Position numbers and translations under genes: made by a program. A stretch of 64,000 nucleotides of DNA from Blastocatellia bacterium AA13 (GTDB lineage Bacteria > Acidobacteriota > Blastocatellia > UBA7656): NCBI GenBank assembly GCA_003222245.1, contig QHVH01000001.1:124001-188000 (forward strand), in the 5' to 3' direction. Below the pieces are notes generated by a model, which had not been told where the DNA came from, searched no databases, and saw only the letters and a list, made by a program, of their open reading frames with translations. This document shows positions 48,302-57,172 of the stretch, piece after piece. Each line of letters starts with the position of its first letter. Within the stretch, counting starts at the first letter, position 1.

Positions 48302-50752
48302 TCAGAAGCGGCTGTGTGGTCTCAAGTCGGGTTGATAGAGCTGCTGGTACGCCCAGTAATTGTTAATCACCTTAGCGACGTAGTCCTTTGTTTCCGGTAT
48401 GGCTATTTCGAGAAAGAAGCGATCCGGGTCGTTCGATTCCGCGCGCGCAATCCAGCGCTCTACATTCTGTTCACCGGTGTTGTACGAACCGGCGATCGCC
48501 GATGCATTGCCGTGAAACATCTCCGAAAGATCCGAGACGTAGCGTGACGCAAGCCGCACTGCGACGTGTGGATCATAAACGTCGTCAAGCTTGAAATTCT
48601 CGATTTTCTCCGCCGCCGCGAGTTTTGCCGCGGTCTCGGGTATGAATTGCAGAAGCCCTCGCGCCGAAGCATTGCTCTTAACCGATGGGTTAAAGCGGCT
48701 CTCCTGTCTTACAAGCGAAAGAACGAGTCTGGGATCAGCCTTGCCGGGTTTGCAGTACCGGTTCAACCGATCGAAGTACGGCGCCGGATAGAGCATCTCC
48801 GCTAGATCGCGCGGCAGCAGCTCGATCCGATAATCCCGCGGGAGCGATCTCAGCAATCCTTCCGCATAAGCGATGGCGAAATGCGACTGCTCTCCGCGAT
48901 TGCTGTAGACCGCCATCGAATACTGAACGTCGCCCGCGGCTCGATCAGCCGCACGAAACGATGATCCGCTCTCGACAATCGGTCCGCCTGAACCCGCTCC
49001 GTTGAGCCCCGCCAGTCTGAGTTCCGGCAACGCGTCGTCATAAAGACCCAGGAACAGGAGTTCAGCCGCCAGAGCCGCATGCGAAGGGAACGTTGCCGGA
49101 TTGGATGCTTCACTGATAACGCCGCGTCCGACCGGCACGATGCTCCGATGTCCGAAAGATGAATATCCCGCCAGATGTTCGTAGCAGGCTCGCAACTGAC
49201 CCAGGATATCTCGGCGCTCGCCTTCGTTCGTGGTCAACCGCAACGCCTGATTGGCGGCGTTCTTAGCCTCAGCATATCGGCCCGCCGAAACCGCCGCGTG
49301 TGCTTGTTGCTTATAATTCCGCAGAATGGGTTCGATCACCCTTAGGCCTGCATCGGTCGAGGCGATCGCCTGCAGCCTCGCGGTAGCGCGATGACTATAG
49401 TAATTGTCCCGCTCTTCAGGGACAGGCAGATATAATCGAACGGCTTCCCCGAGGCGGCCCATTTGCTCGAGGATGTAGATCCGCGTGAAAGCGGCTTCGC
49501 CTGCCGCCGGCGCGCCGATCAGCTTCGCGCTTACGGGATGAGCTTGCAGGCGCGTGAACAACTCGAGCGCTGCCTCGTTTCTACCGCGAACCAGCTCGAT
49601 CTTCGCGCGGTTGAAGAGACCCACCACCGCTAGAGGTCCGCCGGCGAAACGCTCCTCCATACGCTTTGACCACTCGATGGCTTCCGCGTCTTTACCCGCG
49701 TATCGATAGCAGTCGACGAGATTGCGATAGGCGCTTTCCAGCCGCTCGCCTTGTGGATATGCCGTAATGTAGCCGGCGTAGCGCACGGCGGCTTCTATAT
49801 ACCTGCGCGCTTTTTGTAACGCCGTGCCTACAAAATAGTAGCCCTCTTCGCCGTCTTTTTTGCCGGGAGACTCTTTGTGCGCGCGATCAAACCACTCGAC
49901 CGCGCGATCATAGTCGTCCTCGCGGTAATAGGTGAATCCGGTCTGGTAAAGGGCTTCGGATCGATTAGGACTGGAAGGAAATCGATTGATAATGTCGAGC
50001 ATGCGCGAACGCGCTTCCGTCCAATGGCGGTTATCCAGATAAATTCGCGCTCGCCGGAGCCCTTCAAACTCACTGGGTTTTTGCGCGCCTGCTCGCTCGA
50101 TCTCGTCGAGTCCCAGCGCCGCCGCCAGCGCATAATCGTCGTGCGAGCCTTCGATTAATTGACTAAAAGCGGTTCTAGCCTCCGCGGTCTGACCAATCTG
50201 CAAATAACAGTTACCGAGTTTCGCCAGATTACCGCGTCCGCGAACGCCCGACGGGGAGGCAATAGGCCGCAACTGGGCCGCCGCCGTTCGGTAGTCTCCT
50301 CGGTCGATAGCATTGTCGATAAGGCGTTCTCTCGAGAAAGCAGCAAGTGTGCTGGAGGGATACGAAGCCAGCAGTCGCACGAGATGCTGTCGCTCGAGCG
50401 CGAAGTCGCCGCCAGAGCGCGCGATCGTCGCAAGCCGAAAGAGCGAATACTGAGATAAGAGCGAACCACGGCTTAAGACGCCCTGGTAGAGAGAAGCGGC
50501 CTCGGTCGTCGAGCCTCGTCGCTCGGACAACCTTGCTAACAGATAGTCATAATTGTTCGCGGTAAATACCGATGGAGACGCCGTCCTTAACTGCCGTACG
50601 AGCGCTTCTGCTCGATTGCTATCGCGCTCATCCATTGCCGCCCGTATGGATCGGGCCTCCTCCGCAAGCTGCTGCGATTGCGCATAGACGATGCGGCCGG
50701 TCGATGACGTTAATAGAATAAAGAGTGTGAGTGCGATGCCGAGGTTCTTCAT
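48302..50752 (-). CDS. Lytic transglycosylase, Slt70-like, with TPR region
   Basis: This 816-aa enzyme cleaves peptidoglycan glycan strands, forming anhydro-muropeptides. The signal peptide is KNLGIALTLFILLTSSTG. A long superhelical TPR-like region (about 30-630) follows, with motifs such as EALYQTGFTYYREDDYDRAV. The C-terminal SLT domain has LVLSLVRQESRFNPSVKSN (catalytic Glu in RQES), ARGLLQFIPETA, and AIAGSYNTGEQNVERW. The ATG at 50752 is chosen because it starts the signal peptide; the frame is open to 50839. It is divergent from folD. Confidence 0.92.
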   Translation of the reverse strand: MKNLGIALTLFILLTSSTGRIVYAQSQQLAEEARSIRAAMDERDSNRAEALVRQLRTASPSVFTANNYDYLLARLSERRGSTTEAASLYQGVLSRGSLLSQYSLFRLATIARSGGDFALERQHLVRLLASYPSSTLAAFSRERLIDNAIDRGDYRTAAAQLRPIASPSGVRGRGNLAKLGNCYLQIGQTAEARTAFSQLIEGSHDDYALAAALGLDEIERAGAQKPSEFEGLRRARIYLDNRHWTEARSRMLDIINRFPSSPNRSEALYQTGFTYYREDDYDRAVEWFDRAHKESPGKKDGEEGYYFVGTALQKARRYIEAAVRYAGYITAYPQGERLESAYRNLVDCYRYAGKDAEAIEWSKRMEERFAGGPLAVVGLFNRAKIELVRGRNEAALELFTRLQAHPVSAKLIGAPAAGEAAFTRIYILEQMGRLGEAVRLYLPVPEERDNYYSHRATARLQAIASTDAGLRVIEPILRNYKQQAHAAVSAGRYAEAKNAANQALRLTTNEGERRDILGQLRACYEHLAGYSSFGHRSIVPVGRGVISEASNPATFPSHAALAAELLFLGLYDDALPELRLAGLNGAGSGGPIVESGSSFRAADRAAGDVQYSMAVYSNRGEQSHFAIAYAEGLLRSLPRDYRIELLPRDLAEMLYPAPYFDRLNRYCKPGKADPRLVLSLVRQESRFNPSVKSNASARGLLQFIPETAAKLAAAEKIENFKLDDVYDPHVAVRLASRYVSDLSEMFHGNASAIAGSYNTGEQNVERWIARAESNDPDRFFLEIAIPETKDYVAKVINNYWAYQQLYQPDLRPHSRF

Positions 50753-50888
50753 CTTGGAGTGGAGTGAATTATCACACGCGCACATGAGCGGAGCAAGAGC
50801 GGCTTTTTGGACGAAATTTGACACCCCTCTCAAGGGCATAGGATACTCACACGGCGCACAGCCAGAACTGTCGGGGATCAGGATTCAT

Positions 50889-51806
50889 ATGCCGGCGAAA
50901 ATAATGGAAGGGATCAGCGTTGCCGCCGCGATTAAAGACGAGGTCGCGGCCGAAGTGGCTGCACTCGCGACCAGGGGACTGCGCCCGGGTCTGGCCGCAG
51001 TGCTTGTAGGCAGCGATCCCGGCTCTCAGATTTATGTCTCCAGCAAGGTGAAGACCTGCGGCCAACTCGGACTCTATTCCGAGAAAATAGAGTTGCCGGA
51101 GACAACAACCACTGAGGAGCTTCTGGCCCTGGTCGGCGATTTGAACTCGCGCGATGAGATAGACGGCATTCTGATTCAGTTGCCGCTTCCAAAACACGTA
51201 AACTCCGCGCTCGTACTGGACAACGTCGATCCCGCCAAAGACGTCGACGGGTTTCATCGTCAAAACATCGGGCGACTGGCTCTGAACGAGCCCGGCCTCA
51301 GATCGTGCACGCCGGCCGGCATAATGGAGATGCTCGATCGCTATGAAATTCCTATCAAGGGCGCGCGCGCCGTTGTGCTCGGCCGCAGCCGCAACGTCGG
51401 ACTCCCGATGTCGCTCCTCCTGTTACACCGCAACGCCACCGTCACCATCTGCCACTCGCGAACCGAAAACCTGCCTGCTGTAACTCGCGAGGCTGACATA
51501 CTGATCGCGGCCGTCGGTCGAATGGCGATGGTCGACGCGACTTTTGTGAAGCCGGGAGCCGTCGTAGTCGACGTGGGAACCAACCAGGTCACCGACGCGG
51601 GCGACCTCGAGCGATTGTTTGGAGACAACCCGAAGAAACGAGCCTCCTTCGAGAAAAACGGCTCGACCCTGATTGGAGACGTAAACCCGCGAGAAGTCTC
51701 CGAAGTCGCCGGCTATCTGACACCGGTGCCGGGTGGAGTCGGCCCTCTCACAATCGCCATGCTGATGAAGAACACGCTTGCCGCAATGAAAAGAAGACGC
51801 GGCTGA
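50889..51806 (+). CDS. folD: Bifunctional methylenetetrahydrofolate dehydrogenase/cyclohydrolase, FolD
   Basis: FolD interconverts 5,10-methylene-THF and 10-formyl-THF in the one-carbon pool. The 305-aa protein has the GSDPGSQIYVSSKVKTC motif with the catalytic Lys, QLPLPKHVN, a Rossmann dinucleotide-binding stretch (VVLGRSRNVGLPMSLLLL), and the PVPGGVGPLTIAMLMKNT signature at the C-terminus. The start ATG 50889 gives the usual N-terminus (AKIMEGISVAAAIKDEV); a frame open to 50691 would overlap the transglycosylase gene and is rejected. It is followed by coaE after 33 bp, likely one transcript. Confidence 0.96.
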   Translation: MPAKIMEGISVAAAIKDEVAAEVAALATRGLRPGLAAVLVGSDPGSQIYVSSKVKTCGQLGLYSEKIELPETTTTEELLALVGDLNSRDEIDGILIQLPLPKHVNSALVLDNVDPAKDVDGFHRQNIGRLALNEPGLRSCTPAGIMEMLDRYEIPIKGARAVVLGRSRNVGLPMSLLLLHRNATVTICHSRTENLPAVTREADILIAAVGRMAMVDATFVKPGAVVVDVGTNQVTDAGDLERLFGDNPKKRASFEKNGSTLIGDVNPREVSEVAGYLTPVPGGVGPLTIAMLMKNTLAAMKRRRG

Positions 51807-51839
51807 CAGGTCCAATCCCATTCCGCAATCCGAGCCGAA

Positions 51840-52451
51840 ATGTTGAAAGTAGGTCTGACAGGAAGCATAGCCGTAGGCAAGAGCTTCGTACTTTCGGTGC
51901 TTGCCGAGCTGGGCTGTGTGACTTTCGACGCGGACAAGATCGCTCATTCCGTGATGGAACCCGGCCGTCCGGCTCACTCGGATATTGTTCAAGAGTTTGG
52001 GACCGAGATTCTGACCGCGGACGGATTGATCGATCGAGCAAAACTGGGCGCTATAGTATTCCCGGACGATGCAAAGCGGAAGCGGCTAAACGAGATCGTG
52101 CATCCGAGGGTGTTTGAAGAGCAGAACCGTTTGCTGGCATTGGCCGCGGAAGAGAATCCTCAAGGCATAGCCGTGATCGACGCAGCGCTGATGATCGAGT
52201 CCGGCGGCTATCGCAGATTCGATAAACTCATCGTCGTATTGTGCGATAGGGAAAAGCAGGCTGAACGCCTAATGAAGAGGAACGGCCTCAGCCGCCAGGA
52301 AGCGGAGGTCAGGATTGCGGCTCAGATGTCATCGGAAGAAAAACGTCGCTACGCTGATTACGTGATCGATACGTCCGGCACGTTTGAGGAAACCCGCCGC
52401 CGGGTAGTTCAGGTCTACGAAGAACTGATGAAATCGCAGCCGCGCGCCTGA
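51840..52451 (+). CDS. coaE: Dephospho-CoA kinase, CoaE
   Basis: CoaE phosphorylates dephospho-CoA, the last step of CoA synthesis. The 203-aa protein has the P-loop GLTGSIAVGKS, the FDADKIAH segment that binds dephospho-CoA, and a typical lid region (RLMKRNGLSRQEAEVRIAAQ). It has the standard length. It follows folD by 33 bp and is convergent with the M20 peptidase gene, from which it is separated by 13 bp. CoA made here also feeds the phosphopantetheine arms of the megasynthase, but there is no direct link in the sequence. Confidence 0.96.
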   Translation: MLKVGLTGSIAVGKSFVLSVLAELGCVTFDADKIAHSVMEPGRPAHSDIVQEFGTEILTADGLIDRAKLGAIVFPDDAKRKRLNEIVHPRVFEEQNRLLALAAEENPQGIAVIDAALMIESGGYRRFDKLIVVLCDREKQAERLMKRNGLSRQEAEVRIAAQMSSEEKRRYADYVIDTSGTFEETRRRVVQVYEELMKSQPRA

Positions 52452-52464
52452 TCAATTCCAGGAA

Positions 52465-53637
52465 TCAAATAGTCTCAATGAGCGCGGCCAGCAGAGCCGC
52501 TCTGCGCGGAATGTCATCGATGATTATGTGCTCGTGTTCGGCATGCGCTCCGTCGCCGTCGACTCCCAGACCATCCAGCACGGGGACTCCAAGAGCAGCG
52601 ACGAAGTTGCCGTCAGACCCGCCTCCTACGGAGCCTTCGCCAAGCTCGAACCCGATATAGCCTGCCAGTTCTCTGGCGTGCTCGAAGAGTTTCACGATCG
52701 AGGGGTTTCGAACGAGAGGGGGCCGGTTTATTTGTCCTCTTATCTCGACCTTCGCTCCATCGAGAACCGGTTTCAATGCGGCAAACGCGCGCAGGATCCG
52801 CTCGCCTTCAGCGACGACGGAGTAGCGCATATCGATGCTGGCTCTCGCGTCGGCGGCGATTACATTGCACAATACGCCGCCGCTCACGACGCCAACATTG
52901 AGCGTCGTTCCTACGTCGTAGTCGCTCATCGCGTTTATTGCGAGGGTCTGATGCGCGAGCTCGGTTATCGCGCTGATTCCGCCTCGAGGATCGTTTCCGG
53001 CATGAGCCGCACGGCCCTTGATCAGCAACTCGAATTCGCCTCCGCCCTTTCGACCGGTTTTGACTCTTCCTCCCGGGATCGGAGGTTCCAGGACTAATGC
53101 GGCCTTTGAGCGATGCGCTTCTTCCTCTATCAGCTCGCGAGAAAAATGACTGCCCGTCTCCTCATCACACGTCAACAACAACGTGACAGGTCGGCGGGTT
53201 GCGCGGCCCAACTTCTTGAACGTGCGCAGCACGAATACCGCCAAACCCACGCCCGATTTCATGTCAAAAATGCCTGGTCCGTATGCTCGTCCATCTTCAA
53301 TTCGAAACGGCCGCTGGGCGAGCGTTCCCATCGGCCAAACGGTATCGATATGGCCGATAATAAGTAATTGTTTGTTGTCTGAAGCGGACTCACTGGAATT
53401 CTCGAGCGGGTATCGAGCTCGTACATTCGTGCCATAACGCGCATCAGTGAACGTATCGACCTGAACTCCATCGGCTTGGAGTTTCTCAGCAAGATTTTCT
53501 GCGATGGCCGTGGTCGCCGCCGCGACTCTTGTCATCGATTCCTGCTCAACAAGCCATCGAATAAGCTCGAGGAGTTCCTGACGGAGGTCTTGAAAATGCG
53601 CTAGAAAAGTCCGACACGATTCCGGCTGAGTTATCAT
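52465..53637 (-). CDS. M20 family metallopeptidase (carboxypeptidase G2-like)
   Basis: The 390-aa enzyme has the M20 zinc site: GHIDTVWP (His and Asp), GPGIFDMKSG (bridging Asp), CDEETGS (catalytic Glu and ligand Glu), LEPP (ligand), and a last His at HAEHEH near the C-terminus. The dimerisation domain is seen in KGRAAHAGNDPRGG. It lies in the glutamate carboxypeptidase branch, which removes C-terminal Glu or related residues from peptides and conjugates. There is no signal peptide. It is convergent with coaE. Confidence 0.92.
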   Translation of the reverse strand: MITQPESCRTFLAHFQDLRQELLELIRWLVEQESMTRVAAATTAIAENLAEKLQADGVQVDTFTDARYGTNVRARYPLENSSESASDNKQLLIIGHIDTVWPMGTLAQRPFRIEDGRAYGPGIFDMKSGVGLAVFVLRTFKKLGRATRRPVTLLLTCDEETGSHFSRELIEEEAHRSKAALVLEPPIPGGRVKTGRKGGGEFELLIKGRAAHAGNDPRGGISAITELAHQTLAINAMSDYDVGTTLNVGVVSGGVLCNVIAADARASIDMRYSVVAEGERILRAFAALKPVLDGAKVEIRGQINRPPLVRNPSIVKLFEHARELAGYIGFELGEGSVGGGSDGNFVAALGVPVLDGLGVDGDGAHAEHEHIIIDDIPRRAALLAALIETI

Positions 53638-53700
53638 CGCTCAGTTTGTACCAGAACGCAGTATTCTTTACCACCGAACCCCACCGAACCGGCAGAGAGA

Positions 53701-54192
53701 TTACCTGGATGTAAGAAGTGAATCTACGGTCGTCGCCAGATCGTTGACGAAATCGGCATTCGGGTTGAAACCGCCCCGCGGCTTTCCCTGTACTTGTCCC
53801 TTGCGATCCAGGATTACAGCGGTGGGCAGTTGAAGGCCTCCGAAATGCTTGAACACCGATTGATTCGGATCTCGGAGAATGGCAACGCTGGCCGCTCCGC
53901 GCTGGGCGCGAAGCCGCTCGTCGCTGGCGGCGCTCGCCGGATTGATGCTTACCCAGTAGATGACTGCGTCTTTATCGCGATACCGCTGAACAAGAGTATC
54001 GAGCGCTTTGAATTCCTCTCGAGACTGGGGGTCCTGAATTCCCGCGAACATGAGCACCACTACCTTGCCCTGAAGGCTCGATAGAGCCACACTCGTTCCG
54101 TCGAGGCTCATAAGCGAGAGGTTCTGTTGTCCTTGTGCCGCTATAGCCGCGGCGAGAATCGCGAATATTGCAAAGAATCTTGAAAGTTTCAT
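53701..54192 (-). CDS. Periplasmic thioredoxin-fold (AhpC/TlpA-like) protein without CxxC
   Basis: The 163-aa protein has a signal peptide (KLSRFFAIFAILAAAIAAQG), then a TlpA/AhpC-like fold: VALSSLQGKVVVLMFAGIQD, VSINPA, LPTAVILDRKGQV. The position of the WCxxC redox site reads FAGIQDPQSREE, so both cysteines are missing and no oxidoreductase activity is expected. It may be a structural or binding relative. The start ATG 54192 has AGGAG six bases upstream; an ATG two codons earlier would have no spacing. Confidence 0.85.
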   Translation of the reverse strand: MKLSRFFAIFAILAAAIAAQGQQNLSLMSLDGTSVALSSLQGKVVVLMFAGIQDPQSREEFKALDTLVQRYRDKDAVIYWVSINPASAASDERLRAQRGAASVAILRDPNQSVFKHFGGLQLPTAVILDRKGQVQGKPRGGFNPNADFVNDLATTVDSLLTSR

Positions 54193-54337
54193 TGCCATCT
54201 CCTGAATTGCACGAATTGAGATGATAGCCGATACCTATTGGTTTGACGAACACGGTAATATTCCACCTTTAATTCCGAAACCGATTGCGGGCTGAGTTCG
54301 CTTCAGCATCAAAATGAGGGATCTGGAGGTTTCCCAC

Positions 54338-54919
54338 GTGATTTCAGCTATCTTACTTGCGGCTGGAGAGTCCCGGCGGATGGGAACCTTCAAACAGCTC
54401 CTCGACTTTGAAGGCAAAACCTTCGTCGAGCGCTGCGTCGATGAATTGCTTGCTTCTAAAGCGAACGAAGTAATCGTCGTAACTGGTCACAGAGATGACG
54501 ACGTTAGGCGGACAATTGGCGAAAGGGAGGTGCGGTTCGCTCATAATGCGGAATACCGGTCGGGTATGGCAGGCTCGATACTATGCGGCCTATCGGCGGT
54601 AGCTCCTGGAACTGAAGCAGTGTTGATTTCGCTTGCCGATCAACCCCAAATCACGGCTCCCGTAATTGATCAGGTTGTCGACGCGTACCTAACGCATCGA
54701 CCATCAATAGTCGTGCCTCGGTATTCGGGTCGCAAGGGACATCCGATCATTATTGACTTAAAACTGAAAGATGAGGTTTTTAAAATGGATCCGGCGGAGG
54801 GGCTTCGCCGGATAGTTCGACGCTATTCCGGCGAGACGGTTTATGTGGAAGCGGCCACCGATGCAATTCTTACTGATTTTGATTATCCCGAAGATTACCG
54901 TGCTCTCAAGCGCGCCTGA
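54338..54919 (+). CDS. MobA/MocA-like nucleotidyltransferase
   Basis: The 193-aa protein is of the molybdenum-cofactor nucleotidyltransferase family (GT-A-like). It has ISAILLAAGESRRMGTFKQLL (the NTP-binding LAAGxSxRMGxxK motif), VVTGH, and ISLADQPQI (the metal-binding Asp region), with GHP further on. It is closest to MocA/YgfJ, which transfer CMP or GMP to molybdopterin. No xdh or mo-cofactor genes are adjacent. The start GTG 54338 has GGAGG eight bases upstream; an ATG at 54314 is an alternative. Confidence 0.85.
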   Translation: MISAILLAAGESRRMGTFKQLLDFEGKTFVERCVDELLASKANEVIVVTGHRDDDVRRTIGEREVRFAHNAEYRSGMAGSILCGLSAVAPGTEAVLISLADQPQITAPVIDQVVDAYLTHRPSIVVPRYSGRKGHPIIIDLKLKDEVFKMDPAEGLRRIVRRYSGETVYVEAATDAILTDFDYPEDYRALKRA

Positions 54920-55160
54920 CCATTCGTAAAATCCAGAGTACGAGCACGGCGCCGATAATGGATAGAAGGAAACCGGGATGCCAGTAGCCGGGCCGCGGTC
55001 CGAGAAGAGCCCTGCCGATAATTCCTCCAACAAATGAGCCGGCAATGCCGAGAAGTGAGGTTGCAAGGCACCCCATCGAATCCCGGCCGGGCATAAGCAG
55101 CCTTGCGATCGCACCGACTATAAGGCCGACGATCAACGTTCCGATGAGCCAGCTAATCAT
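54906..55160 (-). CDS. GlsB/YeaQ/YmgE family stress-response membrane protein
   Basis: The 84-aa transglycosylase-associated protein has three hydrophobic segments (ISWLIGTLIVGLIVGAIARL; LATSLLGIAGSFVGGIIG; FLLSIIGAVLVLWILRM), with the loop LLMPGRDSMGCLAT typical of the family. The function is uncertain (linked to stress in Enterococcus and E. coli). The start ATG 55160 has a strong AAGGAGGAG. It overlaps the end of the nucleotidyltransferase gene, on the opposite strand, by 14 bp. Confidence 0.92.
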   Translation of the reverse strand: MISWLIGTLIVGLIVGAIARLLMPGRDSMGCLATSLLGIAGSFVGGIIGRALLGPRPGYWHPGFLLSIIGAVLVLWILRMVRRA

Positions 55161-55236
55161 TTCTCCTCCTTCTCGGTTTGAGATTGCATATTGCAATACG
55201 CTGTAAGCCGGCGCCGAGGTTCGATCTAAGTGCGGC

Positions 55237-56406
55237 TCAACCGTGGCTGCGTTTTATGTACATCCTCGCGGCGGCGCTGCGGATTACATCCGGAATGTTT
55301 TTATTGGTTGAAAGCGCCTTCATATCCCGAGTTTGAATCCGATTCAAGATGCCAAGGCTGATAGCGATAGGCGTGCGAGGATTTCTCACCAGGTTCAGAA
55401 TGACATTGTAGGAACGGGTCCAAGCACGGTTCGTTCCGATCTGTCGCAGAACCTCTTCCGGAACCGTCTTGATCGAAGCGATGACTTCGATCTCCTGATC
55501 CGTCAGGCGGGGATTCCGCAGCACGGCGGAGGCGACGATTTTGTTCGGATCGCGTACGAGGATGGTTCGGGCTTCGCGCGTTCCTTTGATGGCAAGCATG
55601 ACTCGATCCTTGATGCTCATCATCGCGATACGCTGAAATACCGGCATTCGCTCTTTTAACAGTTCGGGCTGCTCCCATTCGAGTTCGTTTACGACGCTTT
55701 CGATGTCGATTCGATCTTCAGGCAGGGGCGGGGAATCGTCGAGCAAGCCGACTTCAGCTTCATATGCTTCTACAATCGAGTCATCGATCCCCTCCTCGAC
55801 AAGGCCGAGAGCGACCATGTCTTCGAGGCCGGAAATCGTAATCGTCTCCGCCTGCTCTGCCGCGACGCCTTCGCGGGCGCGCTGCTCGCCCGCTACGAGC
55901 TTGGCTCCGAACTGCTTCTCGAAGAATTCCTGTCTGACTTCGGTTGCGCGGCGCTCGGCGTCAGGCGTGCGAGCAGGGTTCGCTAGAATGGCGTCGATTA
56001 TGTCAGGGCATCGAATGAGGCTCAGTTGCTTGAGCGATATTGTTTCGATTATTCGAGGCTCGGGACTCTTCCCGGCTAGCTGCACGAGCGCTTCATCGGG
56101 CGTCGACCGATTGAAGATGGCAGCCTCGACCATCTCCTTTGGCGCGCGCTGCCAGAGAACCAGGAATCCAAGGATTTGCGGCGGCGCTTTCTCGTCGGAT
56201 GCCATCGCGGTGAACTGCGCGGGTTCCAATCTATCCATCGTTTGGATCGCCGCGTCACGAACGTCCTCAGCCTCGTCTGCTACGAGCACGACGAGGATTT
56301 CGAGCATCTCCTCGTTCGTCAACGGGAGCATGCCCTTGGCTGCGGCCATCTTCGCGGGCTTCGGCGCCGAACCTTGTTTTATGGCTTCTATTAGAGGATT
56401 CGAAAT
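55237..56406 (-). CDS. Hypothetical protein with HEAT-like repeats, probably starting at ATT
   Basis: The 389-aa soluble protein has pairs of helices recalling HEAT/DUF2336 repeats (EDVRDAAIQTMDRLEP; PDIIDAILANPARTPDAE; NKIVASAVLRNPRLTDQEIE; IRNLVRNPRTPIAI-like). No named family is assigned. The first ATG (56349) has no ribosome site, while the 19 codons before it still read like protein (NPLIEAIKQGSAPKPAK) and are preceded by ATT at 56406-56404 with GGGGAG seven bases upstream. I take ATT as the start, a rare but known codon (infC, pcnB). If wrong, the gene starts at 56349 with 370 aa. It is convergent with the GlsB-type gene side and divergent from the thioesterase gene. Confidence 0.72.
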   Translation of the reverse strand: MSNPLIEAIKQGSAPKPAKMAAAKGMLPLTNEEMLEILVVLVADEAEDVRDAAIQTMDRLEPAQFTAMASDEKAPPQILGFLVLWQRAPKEMVEAAIFNRSTPDEALVQLAGKSPEPRIIETISLKQLSLIRCPDIIDAILANPARTPDAERRATEVRQEFFEKQFGAKLVAGEQRAREGVAAEQAETITISGLEDMVALGLVEEGIDDSIVEAYEAEVGLLDDSPPLPEDRIDIESVVNELEWEQPELLKERMPVFQRIAMMSIKDRVMLAIKGTREARTILVRDPNKIVASAVLRNPRLTDQEIEVIASIKTVPEEVLRQIGTNRAWTRSYNVILNLVRNPRTPIAISLGILNRIQTRDMKALSTNKNIPDVIRSAAARMYIKRSHG

Positions 56407-56561
56407 AGCGTTTCTCCCCGTCAGCGAATTCGGGCCTATTGTAATTCCTGAATCAGGGGACCGGCTTGGGCTGAGTGAACCGAAGAGTACTACAGTAACG
56501 GGTCAGATTCAATTACAAACTGTTTGATTGGCCGGAGGCTTTCGGTCAGAATTGCGGCTCC

Positions 56562-56996
56562 ATGAAATCAGAATTCAAATTCCATGACGTACTCAGGGTG
56601 AGGTTCGCCGACACCGATCTTCAAGGCATAGTATTCAACGGAAATTATCTGACTTACTACGATAATGCATGGACCGAGTATTTTCGCGCTATGGGTCTTA
56701 CCTACGGGTTTCTGCTCGAGTCCGGAGTCGATACGGTGCTCGCGCGAACCAGCATTGAGTTCAAATCTGTTGCCCGCTTTGACGATCTCCTCGAAGTGTA
56801 TGCGCGCATATCGAGCATGGGAAGAACCAGCCTTATATTCGATTTCGAAATTTATCCTAAGGATGAAGATCGATTAATCAGCAAAGCGATTTCCGTTTAT
56901 GTTTGTGTCGATCCAAAGACGCTCGGCAAGATAGAAGTTCCCGAATGGCTCCGTGGTCAAATCAGCGAGTTCGAAGAACGAGAATTCCGTAATTGA
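56562..56996 (+). CDS. YbgC/FadM-type acyl-CoA thioesterase
   Basis: The 144-aa hotdog-fold protein has the catalytic signature FADTDLQGIVFNGNYLTYYD, with Asp in TDLQGIV as active site, as in 4-hydroxybenzoyl-CoA thioesterases. A second conserved stretch, IEFKSVARFDDLLEVY, follows. It hydrolyses acyl-CoA or acyl-ACP; the exact acyl group is unknown. It is followed by the acyl-CoA dehydrogenase gene on the same strand, 176 bp later, which suggests a fatty-acid turnover context. Confidence 0.92.
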   Translation: MKSEFKFHDVLRVRFADTDLQGIVFNGNYLTYYDNAWTEYFRAMGLTYGFLLESGVDTVLARTSIEFKSVARFDDLLEVYARISSMGRTSLIFDFEIYPKDEDRLISKAISVYVCVDPKTLGKIEVPEWLRGQISEFEEREFRN

Positions 56997-57022
56997 CGCC
57001 CGCCGCCGGGATGCATTGACGA

Positions 57023-57040
57023 ACCGACCGAATGGTCGGT
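57023..57040. promoter_or_regulatory. Perfect 18-bp palindrome, candidate TetR/FadR-type operator
   Basis: accgacc-(gaat)-ggtcggt lies 132 bp before the acyl-CoA dehydrogenase start and overlaps the end of a TTGACG -35-like hexamer at 57016-57021. Sites of the ACCGACC type are used by TetR-family repressors of fatty-acid genes in several bacteria. No regulator gene is in the window. Confidence 0.5.
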
Positions 57041-57062
57041 AATTCTCAAACCTTATGTTTAT

Positions 57063-57084
57063 TAAAGATGCAGTAAAGATGCAG
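57063..57084 (+). repeat. Tandem 11-bp duplication upstream of the acyl-CoA dehydrogenase
   Basis: taaagatgcag occurs twice in a row (57063-57073 and 57074-57084), 23 bp after the palindrome. The cause may be slippage or it may be part of the control region. Confidence 0.6.
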
Positions 57085-57172
57085 TGCTGAGACGGCATGC
57101 GTGCTAGACTCTTCTCTACATCGGTGGTATCGTCTAGCGCTTCCGCGACTCTAAATAGAACGGGGATAAGCC

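Noticed and set aside
50691-50888. Longer FolD start overlapping the lytic transglycosylase gene
   Set aside because: The extra 66 codons show no similarity to the family and run antisense to the signal peptide of the transglycosylase.
55703-56527. 274-codon forward frame opposite the HEAT-like gene
   Set aside because: It is Ser/Arg-rich low-complexity protein with no ribosome site, antisense to a protein-like frame.
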